A stretch of 64,000 nt of DNA from Sacculina carcini (GCA_916048095.2 OU696574.1:6545587-6609586); one strand, 5' to 3'. Counted from the stretch's first letter, positions 9,886-21,113 are shown. A program made the numbers and translations. Notes: generated from the letters alone by a model not told the origin.

Positions 9886-12800
9886 TCTCCCGTCCAAGTG
9901 GCGGAAGGGGGACGCTGCTGGTCCTGCAGACGTAGTCGCTCAGGTGCGGCGGCGGTCTGCGGGTTCGGTCGCTTCGGCGAGGGTTTGGTGTATGTGGAGC
10001 CCCTGATGTTCCGCTCACATCCTCCCCCGGCGGCGGCCCGGGTCCGCTGCTGCTGCTGGTCTCTCGCGGCGGTTGCGGCGGCGACAGCTGTGGGCAAGGC
10101 AGGCACATGGCCTCTGGCCGCGCTGCGCTGACGAATGGTGGCGGCGTCACTTCGGAGGCGGGTGCGCTGACTGCTGGCCGCAGGTGGCGGCGGTTACGCC
10201 AGTAGAGACCGCCATGCGGTAAGCGTACCGCGTACTGGCGGCGACGACCAGTGACAGCGACCACGCCAGTCCGGTCCCAGCGGCCTGTCGTCGGGTCCTG
10301 GAGAGCCACTGTAGTGCCGGGCGATAACGGCGGCAGTGGTCTGGCTGACCGATTGTAGTTGGTGATCTGCCTGTCGTGCGCGGCCGCTGCTCGGAGATCA
10401 CACTCAGCGGTGGACGGCTGCCATTCAGGCAGAAACGCGCGAGGATGCGCGGGGACAGCAGACGACACGGGGCGACCGTACAGCAGCTGCGCGGGCGAGC
10501 GGCCGTCGGCACCAGGCGCTTTACACATCTCCAGCAGGCCGGCAACGAACGCGTCCGTGTTGAGGTCCCCGTCGTGGGCCGACTTCTGGATGAGTCGCTT
10601 CACCCGCTTGACAGCGGACTCGGCGTGCCCATTAGAGGACGGGAAGCGTGGACTGGAGAGTCGGTGACGGACACGCCAATGTCGCAGGAACTCGGCAGTG
10701 AGACGCGCAGTGAACTGCGGGCCGCCGTCCGACGACAATATGGACGGTACGCCCGTGGCGACAAACACGCGCCGAAACAGCTTCACCAGCTGATGAGCAG
10801 ACGCGTCAAGGCCACATTCGAACACCAGCCGCCAGTTGGAGAATCGGTCGGCGTATACGAGGAACGTTTTCCCCGCGTGGTAGAAGAAATCTGCCGACAC
10901 CGATTCGAAGGGCCGTGTCGGGCGCGGTTCCGCCATGTATGGCTCTTTCTGCTGAGAGTCCTTGTATTCGAGACACTCTTGGCATGACGAAACGGCCATG
11001 GCGATGTCGTTATTAAGGCCAGGCCAGAATACAGTCTGGCGGGCGCGTTGAACCGTCCTGACCTGCCCCTGATGGCTTTCGTGGAGGCGGCGGAGGGTAT
11101 CTTTTCGCAGGCGCTTGGGCACAAGCAGACGGCAGCCGACCAAAATCAGGCCATGGTCCGCAGTGAGCTGGTCGCGCACACCCCAGTACTGGTGAAGGCT
11201 GGACGGTAGGAGATGCTTATGCTGAGGAAAGCCGTCTAGCACGTACGGCATCAGCTGACGGCACTGGTCGTCCGCGAGAGACGCAGCTCGCACCGCCTCC
11301 AGAGTGGTGTCGACTGGCGATGTGCGGCGGCCTTCATCGTCCTCATCTGAGAAGGCGTCTAGCGTCTGTATGAAAAAACCAGACGAAGAGTCGTCCACGT
11401 CCGCGTCAGCACCGGCCGGCTGGGAGGGTGCGCGTGACAGGGCGTCGGCGATGTTGTGCTGTGCTCCTGGCCTACAGCTGGCGACAAAGGTCAGGTGCAG
11501 TAGACGCTGACGCATGCGCTGCAGACGAGGATTGCAGATGTCTCCGAGCGCCTTTTCGTTCAGGATGGGCACCAGCGGCTTGTGGTCGGTGACCACATTG
11601 AAGGTGGGCAGGCCAGCCAGATATTGGTGGCATTTCTGGCAGGCCCACACCACGGCCAACATCTCCAGCTCGCAGACGGCATAACGGCTCTCCGTGTCGG
11701 AGACGAATCGCGACCCACACTGGATGAGCTGCCAGCGGCCCTGGTCGTCCCGCTGGCGGAGGACAAACCCGAGGCCTTTCTGTCTTGCCGCGTCCGTCTC
11801 CAACATGGTGGGCCTTGTCGGGTCGAAGTGGCCAAGCACGGGCGGGCTGGCCAACGCGCGTTTTACGGCCGTGAAAGCAGCGTCGTGTTGTGACGACCAC
11901 TGCCACTCGACGCCTTTGCGGAGCAGCTGACGCAGGGGCTCGGCAGCAGAAGCGATGGCGTCAGAGAAGTCGCCAAACTGATTCGCCAAGCCCAAGAACG
12001 ACCGCAGTGAGGTCAGGTCCGTCGGTGTAGGGAAGTCAGCCAGGGCCCGAATTTTCTTCTCGTCGATGGTAAATCCGGAGGACGTGATGTGGAAGCCGCA
12101 GAAATTGGCGGCAGTGGCCGCAAAGACAAACTTTTTCCGGTTCAAAGTGACGCCGGCGTCGTCACAGCGCTGCATTAGTTGCCAGACTCGCTGCAGATGG
12201 TCGTCGTAGCTGGCAGTGTGCACCAGCACGTCGTCAACAATCTTGCACGAGTCCGCTAAGCCAGCCAAGGCGACGTCGCCGCGCCGGTTGAACTCGTCGC
12301 CGCTTGACACCGGACCCATTGGCGCCCGGCAGAACCTGAACCGACCCCACGGCGTGATGAAAGTGGTGAGGTCTCGGTCCTCGCGGCGCAGGGGCACCTG
12401 AAAGTAGCACTGTAGGGCGTCCACCTGGGTGAACCACCGGTTGCCGAGGCCCATGCTGGCTACGGCCTCGACAGGCGAGCGAACCGGATGAGTCGGTCGG
12501 CGGACGAAACGATTGAGACGGGTAAAGTCCACCGTGAGGCGGCAACCGTTGGGCGTGCCGTCCGCATTTCGTTTGCCGACCACGACAATGGGCGAGCACC
12601 AGTCAGTCGGGTGGGACACCGGCTCAATGACGCCCTGCTGCTGCAGCTGCTCCAGCTGCTGTTGTGCCTGGGCGCGTTGACAGAATGGCACAGAACGAGG
12701 GGCGGTCACGTTGTTGGGCACGGCATCATCTCGGAGGTCAATCCGCATTGCACCGCCAGTCATCTCGCGGAGGGGACCGTCCGTAGAGAACACGCGAGTG

Positions 12801-14413
12801 AAGGCCGCCAACAATTGCTCGCTGTGTGCCCGTCGCTGTGTCGCTGTGTCGCTGTGTCGCTCTGCAGCGGTAGGCTGCGCCGCGCTGGTCCAGCGAGGGC
12901 AATGTCGCGGCATCGGGACTGACGGTCCTGCGGTCACCTGCTGTAGATGCTGCTCGCGTGACATCTGGCGCGGAAATGCGCGGTGCAGCAGGCGCAGTTC
13001 CACTGCGTCCCGCCAACAGAGCAGAGGGCGCCGCACTGACGGCACCACGTACACTGTGGAGCGGCAAGAAGCGTCGCCAAGTCGCAGCAGCGCCTCGAAT
13101 GTACCCAAACACCGCAGTGGCTGGCCGTTGGCGACCCGCAGGCGCGACGGCGGTGGACATAAGCTCTTGGCGGCTACCCCGAGCTGCTGCGCGACTACAG
13201 CATCTACTACGGATACATCGGCCCCAGAATCACAGCGCCATGTGATTTTGCGCGGTTGGTGCACCCCCACGGAAACGGTGAGGCCCACGGTGGTCAAACG
13301 GGTGCGTTCAGCACGATCAAAAATATCACCGATATACAATGTGTCTTGTGTATTTTCGTCGTTCACAACACCATCGTTTGCATCACAGCCAACATATTCG
13401 ACGAAGTTGTTTCGGCGGCGGTCCGCGCCGGACTGGGACGCACGGCATGCACGCGCGTAGTGGCCTCGCTTTCCGCATCGGCGACAGACGCAGTCAGCAG
13501 CGCGGCATGGCGCCGTCTGGTGTCTTTGGCCGCAGCGATCGCATGCAGAGCCGTTGCCACCATCAGCTGACTGCAGGTTCGGTTGGTCGCGCATGCGCAG
13601 TGGTTGACGGTCATGCTGGTCGCGCATGCGCAGTGGCTGCCGGCCGAACTGCTCGCGCATGCGCAGTGGTTGACGGCGCACGGCGGCGACCTCTGTACGG
13701 ATGGTGGCCGAACTAGCCACATCGGGCGTGGCTCGCTGCATGGCCACAACATCATGGCGGACGCACTCCGCTGACTCGCAAATTTTGACTGCCCTATCCA
13801 GCGACAATTCGTTGTGGGCAACCTGCAGCAGCTGGTGCAGGGCAGTGGAGTCAGTGGTCCCCATGACGATCTGGTCGCGAATGCGCTCATCGCGGCAACT
13901 GCTGCAGAAATCGCAGCAGGCCGCAATCTCACGCAGGGAGAGCACGAAGTCACCCACCTTCTCCCCGTCGTGCTGGCGGCGGGAGAAAAAATGCCGGCGC
14001 TGCAGTAACACCTGTTGACGTGACCGCTGGTGGTTTTCCAGCAGCTCAATGCAGGCTGGCAGATCAGCGTCCGCCGGCAGAGCCACAGAGTGTCGGATGA
14101 TGCGGCACCACTCATCGTCCAGCAGCGTGGTGAGCAGCGCTTGTTGCTGGGCTGGGCTGAGTTTCTCGCTGCCAGATAACGTGCCATGAGCCAGCACTCG
14201 TTCCTTCCACGCTGTGAACCCAGCTGCAGTCGTGTCGTAGGACAGGCGGGCTGGCGGCGGGGCATTCACCCGGGGAGCCACATCAGGTGCACCGGCGGGG
14301 GCTGCCGGTTCCAGCTGCTGCCGGGCGAGCATGCTTACCAGCGATGTCAACTGGTCCAGCTGTCGTTGCTGACCTTCCAGAAGAGCCTGCTGAGTCTCAG
14401 TCGGCTGCGCCAT
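9881..14413 (-). CDS. gag-pol: Gag-Pol polyprotein of gypsy 3
   Basis: A polyprotein of about 1510 aa encoding the coat protein and replication enzymes of a Ty3/gypsy element. The chosen start 'MAQPTETQQ' is an ATG formed by the last LTR base and the TG of the primer-binding site. In order: gag with three 'QPLRMR'-type repeats (about 13585-13670) and two zinc knuckles ('CDRCGQRHQTAPC', 'CRRCGKRGHYARAC'); protease ('CDSGADVSVVD'); reverse transcriptase ('LTVDFTRLNRF', 'VDALQCYFQVPL', 'IVDDVLVH'); RNase H ('LETDAARQKGLGFVL'); integrase with an HHCC-type finger ('HESHQGQVRT', 'CQECLEYK') and DDE residues ('SADFF', 'SSDGGPQF', 'SNGHAESAVKRVK'). The stop codon lies in the first bases of the downstream LTR. 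Gag and Pol are in one frame, unlike elements with a frameshift between them. Confidence 0.9.
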   Translation of the reverse strand: MAQPTETQQALLEGQQRQLDQLTSLVSMLARQQLEPAAPAGAPDVAPRVNAPPPARLSYDTTAAGFTAWKERVLAHGTLSGSEKLSPAQQQALLTTLLDDEWCRIIRHSVALPADADLPACIELLENHQRSRQQVLLQRRHFFSRRQHDGEKVGDFVLSLREIAACCDFCSSCRDERIRDQIVMGTTDSTALHQLLQVAHNELSLDRAVKICESAECVRHDVVAMQRATPDVASSATIRTEVAAVRRQPLRMREQFGRQPLRMRDQHDRQPLRMRDQPNLQSADGGNGSACDRCGQRHQTAPCRAADCVCRRCGKRGHYARACRASQSGADRRRNNFVEYVGCDANDGVVNDENTQDTLYIGDIFDRAERTRLTTVGLTVSVGVHQPRKITWRCDSGADVSVVDAVVAQQLGVAAKSLCPPPSRLRVANGQPLRCLGTFEALLRLGDASCRSTVYVVPSVRRPLLCWRDAVELRLLHRAFPRQMSREQHLQQVTAGPSVPMPRHCPRWTSAAQPTAAERHSDTATQRRAHSEQLLAAFTRVFSTDGPLREMTGGAMRIDLRDDAVPNNVTAPRSVPFCQRAQAQQQLEQLQQQGVIEPVSHPTDWCSPIVVVGKRNADGTPNGCRLTVDFTRLNRFVRRPTHPVRSPVEAVASMGLGNRWFTQVDALQCYFQVPLRREDRDLTTFITPWGRFRFCRAPMGPVSSGDEFNRRGDVALAGLADSCKIVDDVLVHTASYDDHLQRVWQLMQRCDDAGVTLNRKKFVFAATAANFCGFHITSSGFTIDEKKIRALADFPTPTDLTSLRSFLGLANQFGDFSDAIASAAEPLRQLLRKGVEWQWSSQHDAAFTAVKRALASPPVLGHFDPTRPTMLETDAARQKGLGFVLRQRDDQGRWQLIQCGSRFVSDTESRYAVCELEMLAVVWACQKCHQYLAGLPTFNVVTDHKPLVPILNEKALGDICNPRLQRMRQRLLHLTFVASCRPGAQHNIADALSRAPSQPAGADADVDDSSSGFFIQTLDAFSDEDDEGRRTSPVDTTLEAVRAASLADDQCRQLMPYVLDGFPQHKHLLPSSLHQYWGVRDQLTADHGLILVGCRLLVPKRLRKDTLRRLHESHQGQVRTVQRARQTVFWPGLNNDIAMAVSSCQECLEYKDSQQKEPYMAEPRPTRPFESVSADFFYHAGKTFLVYADRFSNWRLVFECGLDASAHQLVKLFRRVFVATGVPSILSSDGGPQFTARLTAEFLRHWRVRHRLSSPRFPSSNGHAESAVKRVKRLIQKSAHDGDLNTDAFVAGLLEMCKAPGADGRSPAQLLYGRPVSSAVPAHPRAFLPEWQPSTAECDLRAAAAHDRQITNYNRSARPLPPLSPGTTVALQDPTTGRWDRTGVVAVTGRRRQYAVRLPHGGLYWRNRRHLRPAVSAPASEVTPPPFVSAARPEAMCLPCPQLSPPQPPRETSSSSGPGPPPGEDVSGTSGAPHTPNPRRSDRTRRPPPHLSDYVCRTSSVPLPPLGREM

Positions 14414-14570
14414 GTATGCTATATTTACGATCACAATACCACACGAACAATAGCGTAACAACGTCACGACCTGCACACAACCACTGCTGGACACACACTG
14501 ACTCGTGGCGGGTAGCGTCATCCACGCTAGCCGCGCCCGCGCCCTCTGGGAGGGGCAGCATCACACTACA
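14413..14570 (-). repeat. LTR (5') of gypsy 3
   Basis: 158 bp, near-identical to 9728-9885, followed by ATCGA at 14571-14575. Confidence 0.93.
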
Positions 14571-14575
14571 ATCGA

Positions 14576-15089
14576 CAAGTCTTTATTGTTATTTATTGAA
14601 GTTATAGGGTTTGTTTTTGGGGCATGCTGGTGTTTATTATTGGAGCATGTTTGCTATTGGGAATATTTATCCCTTCATGTTCCATGCTGGCATAAACTTT
14701 TATCGTTTATGTAAACGTAAACAGTTGATTGGACTTGACTAGTGAAGTTATGTTTTTCTTGTTTGCTCTTATTTGTCTTTTTTACTCATTGTTTATTCGT
14801 ATGTCATTTGTGGCAGATTGTTGATGATTGCGTGGCAGCCCTAATAATTGTTGTTTATAAATATTGCGGTTGGGCCAGTTGCGCCATGTTTGAATATGAT
14901 AATGTCCACGTAAGTAATTACTGTTATTTTATATATAATATTTAATATGTAAGGTCGTGAGTATGATGGTTTATTATGACCTTATTTGTCTTCAATTGTA
15001 TGGATATATTATATATAGGCTATATTATATACAATATTAAATATATATATTCCGCCGTCATGTAACAACTCATCGATCGCACAAAAAAA
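14576..15089. other. AT-rich non-coding interval
   Basis: No gene seen. TA-rich runs at about 14930-14945 and 15000-15050. This is the host or older-repeat sequence between gypsy 3 and the next LINE. Confidence 0.6.
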
Positions 15090-15109
15090 TGCAATCCATA
15101 ATCTCAGAA

Positions 15110-15470
15110 TGTACCAACCCAATCTTAATGTTGGGCCACATCAATGCTCACAGTCAGCTGTGGGGGATGTCATGTGTCCAAGACGCTTGAGGGCGAATAA
15201 TAGAACAATGGCTATACGCAAACGATTTGGTTGTGCTAAATGACGGGTCCCCAACCTACCACCATATTGCCAATAATACACAAACAGCCTTCGACGTATC
15301 GGCGTGCTCACCAACCATCGCATCGCTTTTTTACTGGACGGTAGATAAACCCAGGTGGAACATGAAGATAGCAAACTGGGGCCAATTTGAAGATCTTTGT
15401 CAGCTGAATCCACCAGAAGGGGAGCTCACAATAGATAGCAGGGTGACAAATCACTAACATCATATTATAT
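15110..15470 (+). pseudogene. LINE E endonuclease remnant
   Basis: Conceptual translation gives 'MLGHINAHSQLWG', 'IIEQWLYANDLVVLNDG', 'TYHHIANNTQTAFDVSACS' and 'TIASLFYWTVD'. These align with the endonuclease C-terminal half of LINE F ('FTGDVNAHSPLWG', 'TAIDLSVCSQSIASLLHWTVD'). The frame is broken, and the N-terminal half of the domain is missing. The nicking enzyme of the LINE is therefore inactive here. Confidence 0.75.
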
Positions 15471-15770
15471 GCAGCCAAAAGAGCAATACCGTTAACCAGC
15501 AGGCCGAGAAAGCACAGATCGGTGCCGTGGTTTAACGACGAATGTCGACGAGCTTTGGCCCTTAGGAAAAGAGCGATGAGATGATATGTCCGACATGGTA
15601 CGATCGACACCAGGATCGAGCTGTGCCGTAGACGTGCCGCTGCTCGATGCATCATCAGAGAGGCAAAGAAAAATGCATGGGAGACATTCATTAACACAAA
15701 AAACAAGGATACTCCACTAACTAGTGTCTGGAGGAGTATCCGAACATTACGGGGCCGGTGCACACCATCA

Positions 15771-16349
15771 GTGATGCCCGTCCTGAGGGTGAATGGTGCG
15801 ACGGTACACGAGCCGCAACACGTAGTGAACGAGATGGCAGCCGCAATCGCGGCAGTCAGTTCCGGTCAGTATCTGAGTGCCGGCTTCGCTGTATTCTGTT
15901 CTGCCAGATACTCCCTATACACTCCATCAGAGAGGATGGCGAACGAGTGTGAATATAACTCACCATTCACCATAGAGGAGCTATCATGCTCTATTAAATC
16001 AGCCGGAAACACATCAACGGGCCCAGACCAATTACACTACGAATTCTTCAGGCATTTACCTCATCGAGCTTTCATCCATATTATAACGTTTTTTAACATC
16101 ATCTGGTCATCAGGACAATTTCCACAACAATGGAAGGAGGGGATTATCATACCAATCTTGAAGGCCGGTAAACCCCGTAACATGAGCACCTCATATCGAC
16201 CCATCACGCTCACAAGCTGCCTAGGGAAACTGATGGAGCGGATGGTGACTCGGCGTCTATCGTATGTGCTCGAGAGCGGCGGATTGCTGGACCACAACCA
16301 ATGTGCGTTCCGACCCGGTCGCTCTGCCGTCGACCATGCTGTTAACCTT
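15771..16349 (+). pseudogene. LINE E reverse transcriptase, N-terminal half
   Basis: The open frame reads 'VSSGQYLSAGF', 'AGNTSTGPDQLHYEFF', 'FPQQWKEGIIIPILKAGK', 'SYRPITLTSCLGKLMERM' and 'NQCAFRPGRSAVDHAVNL', i.e. RT fingers through the region before the first catalytic Asp. It stops where the LTR of gypsy 4 begins. A copy of the last 210 bp resumes at 20904. It belongs to the I group by similarity to LINE F. Confidence 0.85.
16140..16349 (+). repeat. 210-bp LINE segment duplicated across gypsy 4 (left copy)
   Basis: Matches 20904-21113 over exactly 210 bp with about three differences. The left copy ends at the start of the left LTR, and the right copy starts just after the right LTR and then continues into the rest of the LINE. 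Confidence 0.92.
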
Positions 16350-16532
16350 TGTTGTGGTGTGGATTGGCATCACTGTATGCCGTTGTGTCTGGGGAACTTG
16401 TGGCGAGTGTGGCACAAGGGGGTTGGGGTTGGATGTTCAAGGACGTAACGTGGTCTTGGTTTTTTCTTGTAGTATTGTGATTGTTCTGCTCATTATTAAA
16501 ATATACTTATTGTTATAAGTGGCTTTCAAACA
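16350..16532 (+). repeat. Left LTR of gypsy 4
   Basis: Begins TGTTGTGGTGTGG and ends TTTCAAACA. Contains ATTAAAATATAC near its end. Pairs with 20711-20890. Confidence 0.9.
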
Positions 16533-19500
16533 TGGCGCAGCCGACAAGCGAGTCAGATACTTTATTAAGGGACGAAAAACTGCAAATTTCACCTAGCAGA
16601 CCAACGTCACTTCCCCGACAAAGTGAACCCTTCGCATGGTTGGGAAAGGCGACCCAACCCCAGAGATAGGACATCTCTGTTGACAGGGAATCGTCTCTCA
16701 GGGCTTGGAGAAGACGGTGGGATGATTTTTTCCTCCTCAGTGGGCTTTCGTCTGCAAACAATCAAGTTCAGATGGCAGCTTTGAGATCGTGTCTATCAGA
16801 CGAAACTTTAAAGGTAGTAGAAAACCTCGATTTGAATGAAAGTGAACGTGACGACGTTCACATTGTTGTTGAGCGATTATCCGCCTATATCATTGGCCAA
16901 ACTAACGAAGTGTTAGAACGAAAAACATTCAATTCAAGACGTCAACAAGAAGGCGAATGCTTTGATGATTTTTTCACGAGCTTAAAAGACCTCGGCGCCA
17001 GGTGTAATTTTTGTGACGGGTGCACAGACTCTCTCATTCGAGATCGGATTGTCATGGGCCTGAGAGACACTGCAACAATCCAAAAATTGTGCGCAGTACC
17101 CAAGCTCACTTTGAAAACCGCAATAGACGTTTGCAGAGCCGAGGAAGCTGCCAGCAGAGACGCCTCAGCCATTGTGGGTTATCAGGTGAGCAGACTGCAT
17201 AAACAAAACGTGCCAAACACTGCAAATACGACCCCAAAAAAACGCGTGTGTTTTTGGTGTGGTGGTAACTGGCATGAGAACATCCAAAACTGCCCCGCGA
17301 GAAACGCTACCTGTTTCAAATGTTCAAAACGAGGACATTTTGGAAAAGCGTGCCGGCAAAAGACACCCAGGAAACTCAGGGTTTCAGCGATAATCGCATC
17401 CATGGCCGCCGATCACGCGCCAAAAGTGTCGGTGACCATCAGTTCGACCAACACGCAAATAAATATTGAAGCGCTACCGTATTCCGGTGCCGATATTTGT
17501 GTTGCAGGTGTCGACGTGATGAGAGCACTGAAAATGGAGCCGCATCATCTGTTTCCTCCCGAAGGTGACCCCAAGCTGGCAGACCACACCACAATCAAGT
17601 CAATGGGTGTGTTTGATGCGACAGTGAAATGCGGTAATCGCAGCAGTTCAGAGCGTTTTCACGTTTTGCCTGGTGTGAAAGGGCTGGTGTTGTCGTGGCT
17701 GTCGTCGCGCGAGCTCGGCTTTCTCCCGCCAGATTATCCGCGAAAGGTAAATCTCCTACAGACACCACGTGCTGCACCTGACCCCACACCGCGCTCACAT
17801 GGCGCAGTACCGCAGCCAGCCGTCCGTCAAAACCGACCAATAATTGAGCGCACATCCAAGCACAATTTCACGGAGCAGCTGATTTCACAGTCTCCAAGAG
17901 TTTTCGATGGAAAAATAAGATCTATGCCAGGTGAAAACTTCAAGATTGTGCTCCGGGACGACGCCAGACCATTTTGCGTCAATACCCCTCGACGAGTGCC
18001 TTTCGCTTTACGAGACAAGTTGAAGGACGAGCTGGACACCTTGGTGCGTAACGGATTAATTGCACCGACAACAGAAGCGACAGAATGGTGCGCGCCGATC
18101 GTCGTGACGCCAAAAAAGCAAAGTGAGAATATTCGGCTATGTGTGGATTTATCCCATCTGAACAAATACGTTGTCCGTGAGCGCTATCAGAGTGAGACAC
18201 CCGCAGAAGCAGTGGCGTCGATATCACAGACTGAAGCAGGTTGGTTCACGACATTTGACGCTCTCAAGGGGTATCACCAATGCCCTCTCGATGAGCAGAG
18301 CCAGCTGCTGACGACATTCTTGACACCGTACGCTAGGTATCGCTTCCTGCGCGCTCCGTATGGAATAAATAGTATTTCGGAACACTATAACCGCCGAATG
18401 ACTGAGTGTTTTTCAGGGCTGGAGATTCGCTCGGTTGGTGGATGACGTCATCGTATATGACCAGTCACTGGAGGAGAATCTCAAGCACGTGGCCGAATTC
18501 TTGCAACGGTGCTCGGACGCTGGCGTCTCGCTCAGCCGTGATAAATTCCGCGCGGCACAGACAACCGCCAAGTTTGCTGGCTATGAGGTAGATAAAAACG
18601 GCTACCAGCTGGACACTACGCTGACCGAGGCCATCTCTTGCTTCCCGACACCGACAAACATCACCGAGCTAAGGTCATTTTTTGGATTGGCCAATCAGCT
18701 GGCATCGTTCTCCGACGAAATAGCGCCACTGTTGACACCGCTGCGCCCGCTACTCAAGACGAGTAACGAGTTTTGGTGGGACACTTCTCATGACTCGTGC
18801 TTTCAGCGCGCTCGAAAAGAACTCTCGACTGTAAGAACATTGACGTTCTATCACCCTTCAAAGTCAACGAGATTGATGACAGATGCCAGCAGACTCAAAG
18901 GTTTAGGCTTTATATTGAGCCAAAAACAGGACGACGACACCTGGATAGTGGTACAGGCCGGCTCCCGCTTTCTAAGCGATGCAGAGTCCCGTTACGCCGT
19001 CATCGAATTAGAGGCATTGGCGGTGGCGTGGGCGATGCAGAAATGCAGACAGTTTCTCCTGGGCTGCAAAACGTTCAACGTTGGGATAGATCACCGCCCG
19101 CGCTGGCTATCCTAGGTACCAGACGGCTGGATGAGATCGAAAATCCACGTCTGCAGCGCTTACGGTTGAAGACTATGGAATTCAATTTCAACGTCACATG
19201 GTGCAAAGGCTCCGACAATCACGCTGCAGATGCGCTATCGCGATCACCGTTACACAGGCCGAAACCAGACGATGAAATAGCGGAAGACGCTTCATCGCCA
19301 TCTGTTTGCACCATGTTCAGCTCGAGTGCTAAAGAACAAGAGCTGAACATCAGATTAAAAGACATGAAGTCAGCAGTTGAGGCGGACCATGAGCTTCAGA
19401 CGCTCACACACTACATTCGTGCGGGCTTTCCATCCACCAAGAACGATTTGCCTGACGCAGTGCGGCCATATTGGCCGAAACATCACGACCTAACAGTTGA

Positions 19501-20710
19501 AGACGGCCTCATATTGTGCGGTTGTCGTCTGGTCATACCCCAAAGCATGCGCAAAAACATATTGACGTTGCTGCACGAAGGACATCAAGGACAGGAGCGC
19601 ACTAAAGCCAGAGCCAGAATGGTGGTGTACTGGCCTGGTATGGAGCGCGACATCGACGCTGTCACCAGATTGTGTGAGCCGTGCCAGCGCACACTTCCGT
19701 CCCAGCAAAAAGAGACGTATCGCGCGCATGCCACACCCGAAAGACCATTTCAGATTATCTCCGCCGACCTATTCCAGCACGGAGGACACCATTTTTTGGT
19801 GACAGTGGACCATTTATCGGAGTGGCCTACTGTTACTGAACTGGGTCGAGACACGTCATCACGCAGGTTAGTGTCAGCCATGCAAACATTGTTCTGTTTC
19901 GCAGGTGCTCCTGACATACTGTACAGCGACGGGGGACCTCAGCTGACATCGGCGACGTTCCAGGTCTTCCTCCGCCAGTGGGGGGTGGAGCATAGAAAAT
20001 CTTCACCTGGGTATGCGCAGTCGAACGGTCACGCCGAAGCAGCTGTGAAAGGCGTCAAGAGACTGGTGTCCAGATGCTGGTGTACACGCTCCCGTTCGCT
20101 GGTTCAGGACAAATGGACGCGCGGTATCCTGCAGTACCGGAACACACCTACAGCCAACGGGTTGTCGCCAGCTCAGGTGGTGTTCGGTCACGCTGTGCAG
20201 GACGCCGTGCCGGCTCACCGAGGCGCCTTCGCCCGCAAGTGGCAAGATGCGGCCGACATCGCTGACCGGGTGCCGGCACGTACTGTGGATCGTTACAACG
20301 AGGCAGCTCGTGATCTGCAGGAGCTGAGGGTCGGCAGCCAGGTCGCGGTACAGGACCAGTCAACACGGCATTGGTCGCGGTACGGAATCGTTGTCGCCGT
20401 GAACCCGAATCGTCAGTACCTGGTACGAATGGCCAGTGGTCGGGTACTGTGCCGCAACCGACGTTTCATTCGACGGCGTTACGCACACGCCGTCCAAGAC
20501 GTGACGAAGACGCCGCAGATTGTACCGACACGACCCGCCGAAGTCACGGCCGACTCGGACGAGCAGGCGGAACTAGTCGTATCACCAGCGGCGGAACCGA
20601 AAATCGTCGTTCCGCGGGTCGCACCATACCGCCGCTCAGCACGTGCCCGCCGAGCCCCAAAGCGTCTCATCGAGACCATCTAATCTTCGTCTCAAAAAGA
20701 GGAAGGGAGA

Positions 20711-20890
20711 TGTTGTGATGTGGATTGGCATCACTGTATGCCGTTGTGTCTGGGGCACTTGTGGCGAGTGTGGGACAAGGGGGTTGGGGTTGGATGTTCA
20801 AGGACCTAACGTGGTCTTGGTTTTTTCTTGTAGTATTGTGATTGTTCTGCTCGTTATTAAAATATACTTATTATTATAAGTGGCTTTCAA
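20711..20890 (+). repeat. Right LTR of gypsy 4
   Basis: Begins TGTTGTGATGTGG. It matches the left LTR up to GGCTTTCAA and is followed by a short partly repeated filler (20891-20903) before the LINE resumes. Confidence 0.88.
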
Positions 20891-20903
20891 GTGGCTTTTA
20901 AGT

Positions 20904-21113
20904 GGGATTATCATACCAATCTTGAAGGCCGGTAAACCCCGTAACATGAGCACCTCATATCGACCCATCACGCTCACAAGCTGCCTAGGGAAACTGATGG
21001 AGCGGATGGTGGCTCGGCGTCTATCGTATGTGCTCGAGAGCGGCGGATTGCTGGACCACAACCAATGTGCGTTCCGACCTGGTCGCTCTGCCGTCAACCA
21101 TGCTGTTAACCTT
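20904..21113 (+). repeat. 210-bp LINE segment duplicated across gypsy 4 (right copy)
   Basis: Right-hand partner of 16140-16349. It continues directly into downstream LINE E sequence (gaggcacacatacggaaagg). Confidence 0.92.

Larger units (their letters stand above)
9728..14570 (-). mobile_element. Whole-looking Ty3/gypsy element (gypsy 3)
   Basis: Two 158-bp LTRs (9728-9885 and 14413-14570) differ at three positions, and the element is bounded by a 5-bp target duplication ATCGA (9723-9727 and 14571-14575). The internal region is a single gag-pol frame on the minus strand with no break seen. A primer-binding-type sequence TGGCGCAGCCGAC starts directly at the LTR edge. It looks whole and young. 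No envelope frame is present. Confidence 0.93.
16350..20890 (+). mobile_element. Broken Ty3/gypsy element (gypsy 4) inside LINE E
   Basis: LTRs at 16350-16532 and 20711-20890 differ at about six positions. Primer-binding-type TGGCGCAGCCGAC follows the left LTR directly, as in gypsy 3, and a purine tract (aaaaagaggaagggaga) precedes the right LTR. The internal region carries gag with zinc knuckles ('CFWCGGNWHENIQNC', 'CFKCSKRGHFGKAC'), protease, reverse transcriptase ('DALKGYHQCPL'), RNase H and integrase ('HEGHQGQERTKARARMVVYWPG', shown here as a Ty3-type finger; 'YSDGGPQLTS', 'SNGHAEAAVKGVKRL'). It is related to gypsy 3, with a handful of breaks. Instead of a short target duplication it is flanked by a 210-bp duplication of the LINE. 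Confidence 0.9.

Noticed and set aside
9673-14607. Numerous plus-strand open frames in gypsy 3
   Set aside because: GC-rich antisense shadows of the 1510-aa minus-strand gag-pol. None shows a domain.
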